From Novosphingobium sp. ST904 (lineage in GTDB: Bacteria > Pseudomonadota > Alphaproteobacteria > Sphingomonadales > Sphingomonadaceae), in assembly GCF_001298105.1 (NCBI RefSeq), contig NZ_LGJH01000130.1, positions 1 through 60,152 on the forward strand: a stretch of DNA of 60,152 nt. Reading direction: 5' to 3'. A program made the position numbers and the translations under genes. Shown piece after piece: positions 19,333 through 28,235 of the stretch (position 1 is the first letter of the stretch; every line of letters starts with the position of its first letter). Under the pieces are notes generated by a model. It did no database searches, was not told the DNA's origin, and was given only the letters and a program-made list of their open reading frames with translations.

Positions 19333-19363
19333 TTATGTGGGATGGTATTTCATCATGTGGGTT
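19333..19363. promoter_or_regulatory. Double CCCACAT motif upstream of PL26 copy 1
   Basis: On the minus strand, TTGACG at about 19372 is followed by AACCCACATGATG, a TACCAT -10-like box and ATCCCACATAAG, ending about 25 bases before the PL26 start. One copy falls in the promoter spacer and one right after the -10 box, the same arrangement as at TonB receptor 1. Confidence 0.5.
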
Positions 19364-19394
19364 TAACCGTCAACGCCGGACTGAAGAAAAATAA

Positions 19395-20696
19395 GTGTCG
19401 CACGACTTGGTCGCAGCCGATCTGTTTTCGAGGATTGCCAACCACGCCGCGCGCCGCCATGCCCGCTTCATGCCTCTTTCGCGAATGCACGAGCCCGGCA
19501 CAGCGGTGCCGAAGCGCTCTTTGCCGGTCTGGTTTCCTCTGCTTGCCCTGATCGTTCTGGGTTGCAACTTGCGCAGCCCGTTGACAGCGATCCAGCCGGT
19601 TCTTGGCGAGCTTCGCGCCAGTCTCGGACTGGGCAGCGTAGGCGCGGGACTGCTGACCAGCATTCCGGTGCTGTGCTTCGGCTTGCTGCCGCCGCTGATG
19701 TCGCCCTTGATCGGGCGTATGGGCATCGACCGGTCGATTCGACTCGTACTGATCGGCGTGGCTGCGGCGACAGTGATCCGGCCCTATACCGGTATCATCG
19801 GCATGTTTGGCGGAACGCTGGTGATCGGTGTCTGCATCGCAATGGGCAACATCGTTTCGCTGATGCTGATCGCGCGCGATTTCCGGCGCAATGTGAACGG
19901 GGTTACCGGGTTCTACACCGTATCGCTCAATCTGGGCGCGATGCTGACACTGGGCTTTACCGCACCGATTGCTGCATGGGGAGGCTGGCAGATCGCGCTT
20001 GCCGGGTGGGTCTGGCTGACGCTGCTGGCTTTGGCATCGCGGTGGCTGATCGACCGGCAGGGGCGCCTGGCGGAGCATGTCGAGCCCGATGCAAGTGACG
20101 CATCGAAATCGCAAGCCGCTCCTGAAAGCGCGATGCCCGCCATGGTCGTCTGGCTCATGATCGCGGCATTCGCGATCCATATCTTCGCTTATTACGGCCT
20201 TACCGCCTGGCTGCCGACCTTCCTGAAAACGGCCGGCGGAATGAGCGGCACGCAGGCGGGAGTGGTGGCATCCTCGTTCCAGATTCTCTCGCTTACCGGC
20301 TCGCTGGGCATTCCGGTGCTGGCGCGGCGCGTTTCATTGGGGCGGTTGCTTGTGCTGATGGGGGCGGTCTGGACGGTGACGCCGCTGTGGATCGTGGCAG
20401 CGCCCAGCCAGTGGATGTTGTGGTCGCCGATCGGCAGTATCGCGCATGGAGGCACGTTTGTGCTCATTTTCATGATGATCATGAAGTTCTCCCGCACCCT
20501 GGACGAGAACCGCAGGATTTCCACGAAAGTTCAAAGCGCGGGCTATTGCTTTGCGGCGCTGGGGCCGGTCCTCATCGGGTGGCTTCAGGGATGGCCCGAG
20601 GGCTGGTGGCTGGCGTTCGGGCTGCTGGCCGTACTGACCCTTGGCCTGATCCCGGCGGGGCTGGCGATCGATCGGTACGAACAGCGGCGAGGCTAG
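19395..20696 (+). CDS. MFS transporter, CynX/NimT-like
   Basis: Twelve-helix inner-membrane transporter of about 430 residues. The motif 'VWFPLLALIVLGCNLRSPLTAIQPVL' with the conserved NxRSPLT at helix 1, and 'GLLTSIPVLCFGLLPPL' at helix 2, are the signature of the cyanate/2-nitroimidazole (CynX/NimT) family. In this locus it could carry a sugar acid or rhamnose product inward, but the family gives no such precedent I can name. Possible starts are GTG at 19395 and ATGs at 19470 or 19485; none has a strong ribosome site, and the ATG at 19470 gives a more usual N-terminus. Its 5' region is shared with the divergent PL26 promoter, so it may belong to the same regulon. Confidence 0.8.
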   Translation: MSHDLVAADLFSRIANHAARRHARFMPLSRMHEPGTAVPKRSLPVWFPLLALIVLGCNLRSPLTAIQPVLGELRASLGLGSVGAGLLTSIPVLCFGLLPPLMSPLIGRMGIDRSIRLVLIGVAAATVIRPYTGIIGMFGGTLVIGVCIAMGNIVSLMLIARDFRRNVNGVTGFYTVSLNLGAMLTLGFTAPIAAWGGWQIALAGWVWLTLLALASRWLIDRQGRLAEHVEPDASDASKSQAAPESAMPAMVVWLMIAAFAIHIFAYYGLTAWLPTFLKTAGGMSGTQAGVVASSFQILSLTGSLGIPVLARRVSLGRLLVLMGAVWTVTPLWIVAAPSQWMLWSPIGSIAHGGTFVLIFMMIMKFSRTLDENRRISTKVQSAGYCFAALGPVLIGWLQGWPEGWWLAFGLLAVLTLGLIPAGLAIDRYEQRRG

Positions 20697-20723
20697 CCTC
20701 GCCTCGCCGCTGGAATTTCGGGG

Positions 20724-22646
20724 TCATTTACCCGGCGGCGGCGCACCGAGGTAGAAACCGGTGTGTGGCGGCTGGTTATAGGCCGTGTTCTGCCATGCCA
20801 CGCCCGCACGATAGACGGGGTCCTGCATCAGTGCGACGAAGCGGTGCATCGTCGGATAAGGCGTCGTGTAGATGCGCAGTTCGCGGTTGTCGGCGCGGCG
20901 CCAGATCACTTCCTCGCGCCAGTCGCCGATGAGATCGGCCTGGAGTGCCGGGTTCGCCTTGGTGCCGTTGTTCGATGCAAGCCCTTCAGGGGCGAGAATC
21001 GGTGTCGCCACGCCGCGCTCCCAGTCCCATTTGGAAATGGTGGTGCCGTCCAGCAGTTCGCGCAGCAGGTCGCCATCCCACCAGATCGCGAAATTCATCT
21101 GGCGCGGGCGTGGGCCGATCGGCTGGCCCTTGGTGTCGAAAAGACGGTCCGAGTTTGAGCCCCAGAACTCCGCGCCGTAATGCCGGGGATCGATGTCGGC
21201 GGCGACACCGCGCCCGGTGTCCTGTTCGGCCGGCGTGGTCCAGAGCACTTCGCCGGTCCGCGCGTCGAGCAGGGCGGAGCCAAGCCCGCCATTGCTGCGG
21301 ATATCCTCGAAGACGCCGAACTTCTCGAGCCCGGGACGCGCCGGGTCGAGGTCGCCGACATGCATCGTGTCGCCGTGGTACAGCGGCCGGGTCCAGAGGC
21401 CCTTGCCGTCATCATCGATCGCCATCGAGCCGTAGATCACCTCTTCGCGCCCATCTTCGTCGACGTCGGCGATGGAAAGCTGATGATTGCCGCGCCCGGC
21501 GTAGTCACCGTTGCCCGGAGCGGAACTGTCGAACAGCCAGCGCTGGGTCAGTTTGCCGCCGCGCCAGTCCCAGGCGGCAATCGCGGTGCGGGCGTAGTAG
21601 CCGCGTCCGAACACCATGCTCGGCAAGTGCCCGTCGAGATAGGCGACGCCGGCAAGAAAGCGGTCGGAACGGTTGGCGTAGCCATCTCCCCATGCGGCAG
21701 CGAGCTGTTCCGGCGTCGGATTGCCGCCCGGATAGCGCGGGGGATCGTAAGGTGCAGTAGCCAGCGCCTTGCCGGTTGCGCCTTCGAAAACGGTCAGGAA
21801 TTCCGGGCCTTTGACGATCCGCCCCTGCATCGGCGCGACCTTGGTGCCATCGGCCAGCACTTTGGCCCCGGTGCGGTCCTGCTGCGGCACTTCGCCGCCG
21901 CTGCTGCGCCAGTCCGCCCTGGCGTCGCCCATGACCTTGCCCGTGCCGTCCACGGTGCCGTCGGCGGTTTTCATCGCCACTTCGGCGCGGCCGTCCCCAT
22001 CGAAATCGAAGACGAGGAACTGGGTATAGTGCGCTCCGGCGCGAATGTTCCGGCCGAGGTCGATGCGCCAGAGCCGGGTGCCGTCGAGGCGATAGGCGTC
22101 AAGGAAAACGCTGCCGGTATAGCCGGTGTGGGCATTGTCGTGGCTGTTAGTGGGGTCCCACTTGAGCACGACCTCATACTGGCCGTCTCCATCGAGATCG
22201 CCCACGCTCGCATCGTTGGCGGTATAGGAAAAGGCTTCTCCGGCCGGAGTTACACCGTCGGCAGGGGGAACGAGCGGGATCGACAGATAGCCCTTGTCCC
22301 ACATCATGGCACGCTGCGGGCCCGCGCGATCACCGATGCGCTCCACTGAATAGCTGCTTTGCGGCGTGCCGTGGGCATCGACGAATGTTGTTGCCGCGCC
22401 GGCTTTCGTGAGGTGAATCTGCTTGCCGTCACGCAGCACGCGGAAGCGGGAATCCTGCGGATCGTCGGCAAGAAATCGCCAGTTTACAAGGATTCCACCG
22501 TCCTTTGCGGGGAGAGCGACGGCCCCCCGGTCCAACCGTTCGGCGGCAAGGCGGCCGGGCGGATTCGCGCCGAGCGCGGGGCCGGTTTCCGCTGCGAGGC
22601 AAACAAGCCCGATCATCAGGTTCAGTGCGCGGATTTTGGCCGCCAT
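20724..22646 (-). CDS. PL11 rhamnogalacturonan endolyase (YesW/RhiE type)
   Basis: Cuts the RG-I backbone internally by beta-elimination, calcium-dependent in known members. The 640-residue exported protein contains the eight-bladed propeller with repeated calcium-binding DxDGDG loops: 'VGDLDGDGQYEVVLKWDPTNSHDN', 'VFDFDGDGRAEVAMKTADG' and 'IADVDEDGREEVIYGSMAID'. Others typical of PL11 are 'VGPQ..'-free 'RGYYARTAIAAWDWRGG', 'AADIDPRHYGAEFWGSN' and the C-terminal 'MHDP..'-like 'ALMQDPVYRAGVAWQNTAYNQPPHTGFYLG'. ATG at 22646 has GGAGG nine bases upstream and leads into a signal peptide; the ATG at 22655 is too close to that site. It is divergent from TonB receptor 2 with a shared CCCACAT motif. 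Confidence 0.93.
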   Translation of the reverse strand: MAAKIRALNLMIGLVCLAAETGPALGANPPGRLAAERLDRGAVALPAKDGGILVNWRFLADDPQDSRFRVLRDGKQIHLTKAGAATTFVDAHGTPQSSYSVERIGDRAGPQRAMMWDKGYLSIPLVPPADGVTPAGEAFSYTANDASVGDLDGDGQYEVVLKWDPTNSHDNAHTGYTGSVFLDAYRLDGTRLWRIDLGRNIRAGAHYTQFLVFDFDGDGRAEVAMKTADGTVDGTGKVMGDARADWRSSGGEVPQQDRTGAKVLADGTKVAPMQGRIVKGPEFLTVFEGATGKALATAPYDPPRYPGGNPTPEQLAAAWGDGYANRSDRFLAGVAYLDGHLPSMVFGRGYYARTAIAAWDWRGGKLTQRWLFDSSAPGNGDYAGRGNHQLSIADVDEDGREEVIYGSMAIDDDGKGLWTRPLYHGDTMHVGDLDPARPGLEKFGVFEDIRSNGGLGSALLDARTGEVLWTTPAEQDTGRGVAADIDPRHYGAEFWGSNSDRLFDTKGQPIGPRPRQMNFAIWWDGDLLRELLDGTTISKWDWERGVATPILAPEGLASNNGTKANPALQADLIGDWREEVIWRRADNRELRIYTTPYPTMHRFVALMQDPVYRAGVAWQNTAYNQPPHTGFYLGAPPPGK

Positions 22647-22695
22647 TTGCAACATCCTCCGGGTTTGGAACCATCGTGGTCCAAATTATAGCATT

Positions 22696-22710
22696 GCATC
22701 CCACATATCG
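22696..22710. promoter_or_regulatory. CCCACAT motif between PL11 and TonB receptor 2
   Basis: GCATCCCACATATCG lies in the divergent promoter region, about 12 bases after an ATTATAG -10-like box for the rightward receptor gene. Same core as at 9464, 9649 and 19333. Confidence 0.5.
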
Positions 22711-22801
22711 GTTCAATAAGTGTCCGTCTAGAAACTGATTCGATCAGCGACCGGAAAACCGGAACAGACAAGATCGACAGGGGTAAAAGAGGGGATTGGA
22801 T

Positions 22802-25800
22802 ATGCGTAAGCATGCCGTTGGAAATACGAGGATTTCGCGCACATCGAAGTTCACCGGCCATGCCTTGAGAGGCGTTTCCGGACTGGCTCTGGCAGGAACC
22901 CTCGGCGTTTCCCTCCCCGCATATGCTCAGACTAGTTCCGAAGATCAGGGCGCTGTTGCCGAAGAACCGGCCAAGAAGCCGATAGACGACAAGACGGCGG
23001 AAAAGATCATCACTACCGCCAACGACATCGTCGTCGTCGGTACGCGGGCCTCGCTGCAATCGGCAACCAACCGCAAGCGCGAAGCGAGTACCATCGTCGA
23101 TTCCATTGTGGCGGACGATATCGCCAGCTTCCCTGACAAGAACATCGGAGATTCGCTGGCCCGCATCACCGGCGTCCAGCTTACCCGCGATTTCGGCGAG
23201 GGAACGGCAGTCTCGATCCGAGGTGTCGAGCCGGACCTCAACCGCGTGGAAATCAACGGCGTCAGCCAGGTCAGCGCCACCGGCAGCCGCGCGGGTGACT
23301 TCCGCGAACTGGCGACCGAACTGGTCAAGTCGATCGACGTCTACAAGGGCTATGCGGCCGACCTTACCGAGGGCGGCATCGGCGGCACCGTGCGCGTGGA
23401 GACGCGCAAGCCGCTCGACCTGAAGGCCCCGCTGATGACGGGGGTGGTTTCATACCAGAACCTCGATACGGCGGAGACCTGGAAGCCGCGCATGACCTTC
23501 GTGGCCGGCACACCGAAATTCCTGATCGACGGCCTCGGCGTGCTGGTGAACGTCACTTACAGTGACGTGGATACCCGGCAGGATTATATCAGCAATACCA
23601 ACTGGTCGCGCCTTGCCGACTTCGATCATTCGACCGAAAAGACCGTCGCGAACCCGCTTTACGCCAACTACAACACTTACGAGAGCTGCGCCGGCGTAGG
23701 CGGGGTGACCACTTCGGCGGCGACCGCCAACCGGCTGGCTTGCGAAACCCAGTTCTTCGACTGGGCACCAACGGTTCCGCGCTATCGTAGCTGGGTTCGC
23801 AATGACAAGCGCATTTCCGGCGATCTCGCGCTGCAATACCAGATCGCTCCGAACTTCCGGGCCTATGGCCAGGTGCAGATCAACAAGCGCAACCAGAACC
23901 TGCAGGATACCAATTATTCCGTCGACCTGACCCGTGTCGAGCGATTCAACCTCGATCCGGCATTGCCGGCGGGCGCAAACGGCGGAACTTCGCGCCGCCA
24001 GGTCCAGCTCGGTACTTCGACGGTCAATGAGAACCATGTCGTTACCAGTGTGCAGACCGCGCTGAATGCCGTGAACATCGGCACGGTGGCCGTGCCCAAC
24101 TGGAACGGCGCTGCGAATATCGTCGGCGTGCAGCGCCGCGATTTCAGCTACGATCAGGATTCAAAGTACTTCACTGGTGGTTTCCGCTGGGACCTGAACC
24201 GCCTGCATATCGATTTCATGGGCTCGCACGCCAAGGCGACCACCGTGTCGGAAAGCAACCTGATCTCGCTTGGCACCAGCGTTGCCGGCATCACCGTCGA
24301 TCGCAACAACGAGCAGGGAATCCCGGTCTTCACTTTCCCGTCGGAGTTCGATCCCGCCGATCCGGCCGTCTATTCGGACTTCACGCGGACGGGCGCCAAC
24401 GGGCAGGTCCTGCCGGTCTACGGCCCGGCGCTGCAGTATCGGCCTTCGCAGGCAAGCAATACCGAGGACCAGCTCAAGTTCGATGCGGACTGGGAAATCG
24501 ATCACCCGATCGTCAGCAAGTTCGAGTTCGGCGGACAGTTCCGCAAGCAGAAGTACGTCAGCTATAACGGCGGCGGCACCCGTCTTATCGACCCGGCGAC
24601 CCTGACCTACCAGCAGAGCGCCAACGTGTCCTATACGACCCAGATCCAGGACAATCCCGCCCAGATCCGCAACGGCAACACCTGGTATCTGACCCCGGCG
24701 CAGTATCAGTCGCTGATTTCCGCAGTCGGCGGCACGCTGGGCGGGGCTCCGCTGTTCAGCGGCCTCAAGAATGCGCCTTCCGGCATTCCCTCCAACATCG
24801 CGTTCCCGAATTTCGATGCCGATGTGCTGTCGCAGTATTACGACCTCTCCGGCTTCGACCAGGATCTGGTGCGCAATGCGGACGGCCTCTCGCAGATTCC
24901 GGCCTATCTCATCAAGGAGACGGTCTACGCCGGTTACATCATGGCGGATATCGACACCGAGATCTTCGGCATGCGCCTGACGGGCAATGCCGGCTTGCGG
25001 TGGACGCAGACCAAGGATCAGGGGCTAGGCACCAACATCTCGCGCGTGACGCGCACGACGGCGACCGGCGGCACCGAAACCGTGGTTATCGCAGCCCAGG
25101 AAGCGCGTATTTCCAATACTTACACGGACTTCCTGCCTGCCTTCAACGCCAACTTGGCGATTACGCCGGACCTGTCGCTCCGCGCCAACTACGCCAAGAA
25201 CCTGGCGCGTCCGCGGCCGACGGATCTGGTGCCGAACATCAACTGCCTCGACGACCAGACACTGACCGGCGCCGAGGATGTCTGCACCGCAGGCAATCCA
25301 GACCTCAAGCCCTATCGCGCCGATCAATGGGAAGTGAACCTGGCGTGGTATCCCAACGCCGATACCATGATCAGCCTCGGCTACTACAAGAAGTACGAAT
25401 CCAGCTTCGTCATCCCGAACGTGGTGCGCAGCGGCGTGGACCTGTTCCACGACGGCATCACCTATACGGTGCGTCAGGCGGTAAACGGCTACGGCGCGCT
25501 GCTCGACGGGATCGAGGTAAGCGGCCAGACCGTGTTTACCTTCCTGCCACAGCCCTTCGACGGGCTCGGCCTGACCGGCAACATGACGTATGCCCGCGCA
25601 ATCCGCACGAACCTGACGAACAGCGCGACGGGTCAGGAACTGAAGGAATATCCGGGGCTTTCGAAGTACACCTACAATGCCAGCGTGTTCTACGACAAGG
25701 GCTTCCTGAACGCACGCCTCAGCTACAACTATCGCTCCAAGTGGCTGAGCACCGTGCTGGATGCGGCGAATGGCAATAACCCCTTGTACCGCAAGGCGGA

Positions 25801-25975
25801 AGGCTATCTCGATGGCAAGGTAACGCTACGGTTCCCGAAGTATCACTTCAACGTTTTCTTCGAGATGCAGAACATCAACAAGGAATACTCGAAGGTCTAC
25901 ATCAACAAGGATATGCCGGTGGATCTCTACTATCCCGGTCGCCGCATGTTCATCGGTGTGCAGGCCAAGCTCTGA
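22802..25975 (+). CDS. TonB-dependent receptor 2 (RG-I locus)
   Basis: Outer-membrane receptor for uptake of large oligosaccharides, 1057 residues. ATG with GAGGGG eight bases upstream. A signal peptide ends at AYAQTS; a longer-than-usual spacer of about 35 residues rich in Glu and Lys precedes 'NDIVVVGTRASLQSATNRKREA'. Plug motifs are 'FPDKNIGDSLARITGVQLTRD', 'VSIRGVEPDLNRVEINGVSQ' and 'KGYAADLTEGGIGGTVRVETRKP'. The barrel ends with 'RRMFIGVQAKL'. Together with PL11 it should form the entry step for RG chains cut outside or at the surface. It is followed by a hairpin (26002-26048). Confidence 0.93.
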   Translation: MRKHAVGNTRISRTSKFTGHALRGVSGLALAGTLGVSLPAYAQTSSEDQGAVAEEPAKKPIDDKTAEKIITTANDIVVVGTRASLQSATNRKREASTIVDSIVADDIASFPDKNIGDSLARITGVQLTRDFGEGTAVSIRGVEPDLNRVEINGVSQVSATGSRAGDFRELATELVKSIDVYKGYAADLTEGGIGGTVRVETRKPLDLKAPLMTGVVSYQNLDTAETWKPRMTFVAGTPKFLIDGLGVLVNVTYSDVDTRQDYISNTNWSRLADFDHSTEKTVANPLYANYNTYESCAGVGGVTTSAATANRLACETQFFDWAPTVPRYRSWVRNDKRISGDLALQYQIAPNFRAYGQVQINKRNQNLQDTNYSVDLTRVERFNLDPALPAGANGGTSRRQVQLGTSTVNENHVVTSVQTALNAVNIGTVAVPNWNGAANIVGVQRRDFSYDQDSKYFTGGFRWDLNRLHIDFMGSHAKATTVSESNLISLGTSVAGITVDRNNEQGIPVFTFPSEFDPADPAVYSDFTRTGANGQVLPVYGPALQYRPSQASNTEDQLKFDADWEIDHPIVSKFEFGGQFRKQKYVSYNGGGTRLIDPATLTYQQSANVSYTTQIQDNPAQIRNGNTWYLTPAQYQSLISAVGGTLGGAPLFSGLKNAPSGIPSNIAFPNFDADVLSQYYDLSGFDQDLVRNADGLSQIPAYLIKETVYAGYIMADIDTEIFGMRLTGNAGLRWTQTKDQGLGTNISRVTRTTATGGTETVVIAAQEARISNTYTDFLPAFNANLAITPDLSLRANYAKNLARPRPTDLVPNINCLDDQTLTGAEDVCTAGNPDLKPYRADQWEVNLAWYPNADTMISLGYYKKYESSFVIPNVVRSGVDLFHDGITYTVRQAVNGYGALLDGIEVSGQTVFTFLPQPFDGLGLTGNMTYARAIRTNLTNSATGQELKEYPGLSKYTYNASVFYDKGFLNARLSYNYRSKWLSTVLDAANGNNPLYRKAEGYLDGKVTLRFPKYHFNVFFEMQNINKEYSKVYINKDMPVDLYYPGRRMFIGVQAKL

Positions 25976-26001
25976 CCTGAGCCGGAATTTTCGGTATCTG
26001 T

Positions 26002-26048
26002 TGCGGATCGCCCGCTCTCTCCCGATCAGGCAGGGCGGGCGATCCGCA
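26002..26048. terminator. Hairpin between TonB receptor 2 and dedA
   Basis: Perfect 14-bp inverted repeat (TGCGGATCGCCCGC and its complement at 26035-26048) between two convergent genes, with no clear T run. It could serve as a bidirectional transcription barrier or 3'-end stabiliser. Confidence 0.5.
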
Positions 26049-26063
26049 TTCAGGCATGGCGGT

Positions 26064-26643
26064 TCAGTCCGCCGCCTTCGCAACTCGGGCAAGGCGGCGC
26101 CGCACGAGAACGATCGTGCCGGCAGCAAGGACCGCCAGCCCCGCTGCGGCTATGGCGACATGTTCGATGCGACCCAGCTTTCCAAAACGCCATTTCTATC
26201 GCCTGCCCGAAGGTATAGCCGATAGCTGCAATGACGATGCCCCATACCGTTGCGGCCAGCGCATTCAGGACGATGAAGCGGCGTGCGGGAATGGACGAGG
26301 TGCCGATAGCGATGGGGCTCACGGTTCTCAGCCCGTAGAGGAAGCGAAAGGCCAGGATGAAGCCCACCGGGTGCCGCTCGAGCAGCGCGAGCGCACGCGC
26401 AAATGCTGGCTTCTCCGACAGCGCGCGTACGGCTGGCCGGGCGCGGAAATGCCGGCCGAGGAAGAAGAAAATCTCATCGGCAAGGAAGGAGCCGATTGCT
26501 CCGGCCGCCATCACTCCGCCGATCGGCAGAAGCCCTTGATGCGCGAGCAGCCCGCCCGTCATCAATGCGGTTTCACCTTCCGCGGCAGCGCCCAGCCCTA
26601 CCGCCAGCAGTCCGAAATGGGCGATGAAGGTTTCTATGGACAT
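26064..26643 (-). CDS. DedA/SNARE-associated family membrane protein, frameshifted
   Basis: Integral inner-membrane protein; DedA family members act in lipid carrier flipping and membrane homeostasis. Visible family elements are 'GAAAEGETALMTGGLLAHQG' (acidic residue in the first re-entrant region), 'GSFLADEIFFFLGRHF' and 'RFLYGLRTVSPIAIGTSSIPARRFIVLNA' (conserved Arg and Gly). The frame breaks near 26180 in a run of A residues; with one A fewer the protein continues 'FWKLGRIEHVAIAAAGLAV', a final transmembrane helix, and a basic tail, about 192 residues in all. Its ATG overlaps the end of glpD by eight bases, so it is translationally coupled to it. Confidence 0.8.
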
Positions 26644-28151
26644 TGGCTGCACTGCTTGGCCAGCCAGGCATCCAGCAGGTCGGAGGTTTCCCGTGGCACG
26701 TGAAGGCCAAGCTTGCTGCGGCGCAAGAGAATGTCTTCGGCCGTCCGCGCCCATTCCTCGCGCACGAGATACTCGGCTTCGCATTCATGGAGCCCGCCGC
26801 CGAAATCCCGGCCAAGGTCGCCGGGGACGCGGGCTGGCCCGAGCCAGGCGGTAGCTTTCGTGCCGTAGGCGCGGGCGATGCGATGAAGCAGGAGCGCCGG
26901 CATCAGGGGATAACGGGCCGTCAGATCGGACAGGAACCGCTCGAAATCGGCATCTGGGAAATCACCGCCGGGCAGCACCGTCCCGGCGGTCCATGCACCT
27001 CCCATTTCGGGGAAAAGGCCGGATAGCTGCGCCATCGCGTGCTCGGCGAGCTTGCGATAGGTCGTGATCTTCCCGCCGAAGATGCTGAGCACGGGCGGGT
27101 GGTTACCGTTCGCCTCCAGATCGAGGACATAGTCGCGGGTAACCGCAGAGGCGTTGCGGGCATGGTCTTCGTAGAGCGGCCGGATGCCGGCGTAACTCCA
27201 CGCGATGTCGGCGCTCGTGACGCGGCGATCGAAGTAGCGGTTGACCGTGTCGCACAAGTACCGGATCTCCCCGGCGCTGATTTCGGCCTTGGCCGGCGGC
27301 CCTTCCCATGCTTCGTCGGTCGTGCCGACAAGGGTGAATTCGTCCTCGTAGGGAATGGCGAAAACGATCCGGCGATCCGGGTTCTGGAGCATGAAGGCGT
27401 GTTCGCCCGGGTAGAGGCGCGGCAGGACTACATGGCTACCCTTCACGAGGCGCAGGCCGCGATCGCTGTTGTCTTTACCGATCCGGTGCAGAACGTCCTT
27501 CACCCATGGCCCGGCCGCGTTGATCAGCGTTCTGGCCCGAACTTGCCGCTCTTGCCCGTCCTGTTCGAGCGTCGCCAGCCAGTGATTGCCCTCGGCCCTT
27601 GCCGAGGCGAGACGGGTGCGGGTAAGAATTCGGGCACCGCGCGCGGCGGCGTCCATGGCATTCAGGACGACGAGGCGGCTGTCGTCCACCCAGCAGTCCG
27701 AATAGACGAATGCCCTGCCGGGATCGGGCTTCAGGCCGCTGCCTAACGGAGAGCGGGAGAGGTCAACGCTTTCGGTGCCGGGAAGCTTTCCCCGGGCACC
27801 GAGATGATCGTAGAGGAACAGGCCAAGGCGCACCAACCACGCCGGGCGAGGCGACTGCGACTGCGGCAATACGAAGCGCAGCGGGCGAATGATATGCGGC
27901 GCCATTCCCAGCAGCCGCTCGCGCTCTATCAAAGCTTCGCGAACCAGACGGAATTCGCCATATTCCAGGTAGCGCAGGCCGCCATGTATCAGCTTGGTCG
28001 ATGCGGAGGACGTGTGACCGGCCAGATCGTCCTGCTCGACCAGCATCACCGAGAGCCCGCGGCCCGCCGCATCGCGAGCGATGCCCGCGCCGTTCACGCC
28101 GCCACCGACGATCAGCAGGTCAAACGTCTGCGGCGCGGTCGAATTCGGCAA
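26634..28151 (-). CDS. glpD: Aerobic glycerol-3-phosphate dehydrogenase
   Basis: Oxidises glycerol-3-phosphate to dihydroxyacetone phosphate at the inner membrane, passing electrons to quinone. The 505 residues fit GlpD: FAD-binding 'LLIVGGGVNGAGIARDAAGRG' (12-32), 'SSASTKLIHGGLRYLEYGEFRLVREAL', 'NAAGPWVKDVL', 'KGSHVVLPRLY', 'FAIPYEDEFTLVGTTDE' and 'SYAGIRPLYED' near the active site. The only plausible start is TTG at 28151, with AGGAG about 13 bases upstream, slightly distant. No glpK or glpF is adjacent, and it interrupts the pectin genes, so its presence here may be positional rather than functional. Confidence 0.92.
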   Translation of the reverse strand: MPNSTAPQTFDLLIVGGGVNGAGIARDAAGRGLSVMLVEQDDLAGHTSSASTKLIHGGLRYLEYGEFRLVREALIERERLLGMAPHIIRPLRFVLPQSQSPRPAWLVRLGLFLYDHLGARGKLPGTESVDLSRSPLGSGLKPDPGRAFVYSDCWVDDSRLVVLNAMDAAARGARILTRTRLASARAEGNHWLATLEQDGQERQVRARTLINAAGPWVKDVLHRIGKDNSDRGLRLVKGSHVVLPRLYPGEHAFMLQNPDRRIVFAIPYEDEFTLVGTTDEAWEGPPAKAEISAGEIRYLCDTVNRYFDRRVTSADIAWSYAGIRPLYEDHARNASAVTRDYVLDLEANGNHPPVLSIFGGKITTYRKLAEHAMAQLSGLFPEMGGAWTAGTVLPGGDFPDADFERFLSDLTARYPLMPALLLHRIARAYGTKATAWLGPARVPGDLGRDFGGGLHECEAEYLVREEWARTAEDILLRRSKLGLHVPRETSDLLDAWLAKQCSQCP

Positions 28152-28235
28152 GGTGATACGGCGTCTCCTGACTTGGGGCCGACCGTGTCCGCTAATCCGC
28201 TCCGTTGCAAGAGCTTCGGGATAGGCGGCAGGTTC

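Noticed and set aside
26634..28151. Reading this gene as the DAO-type oxidoreductase of a sugar pathway
   Set aside because: The length, FAD motif and 'SSASTKLIHGGLRYLE' segment are specific to GlpD.
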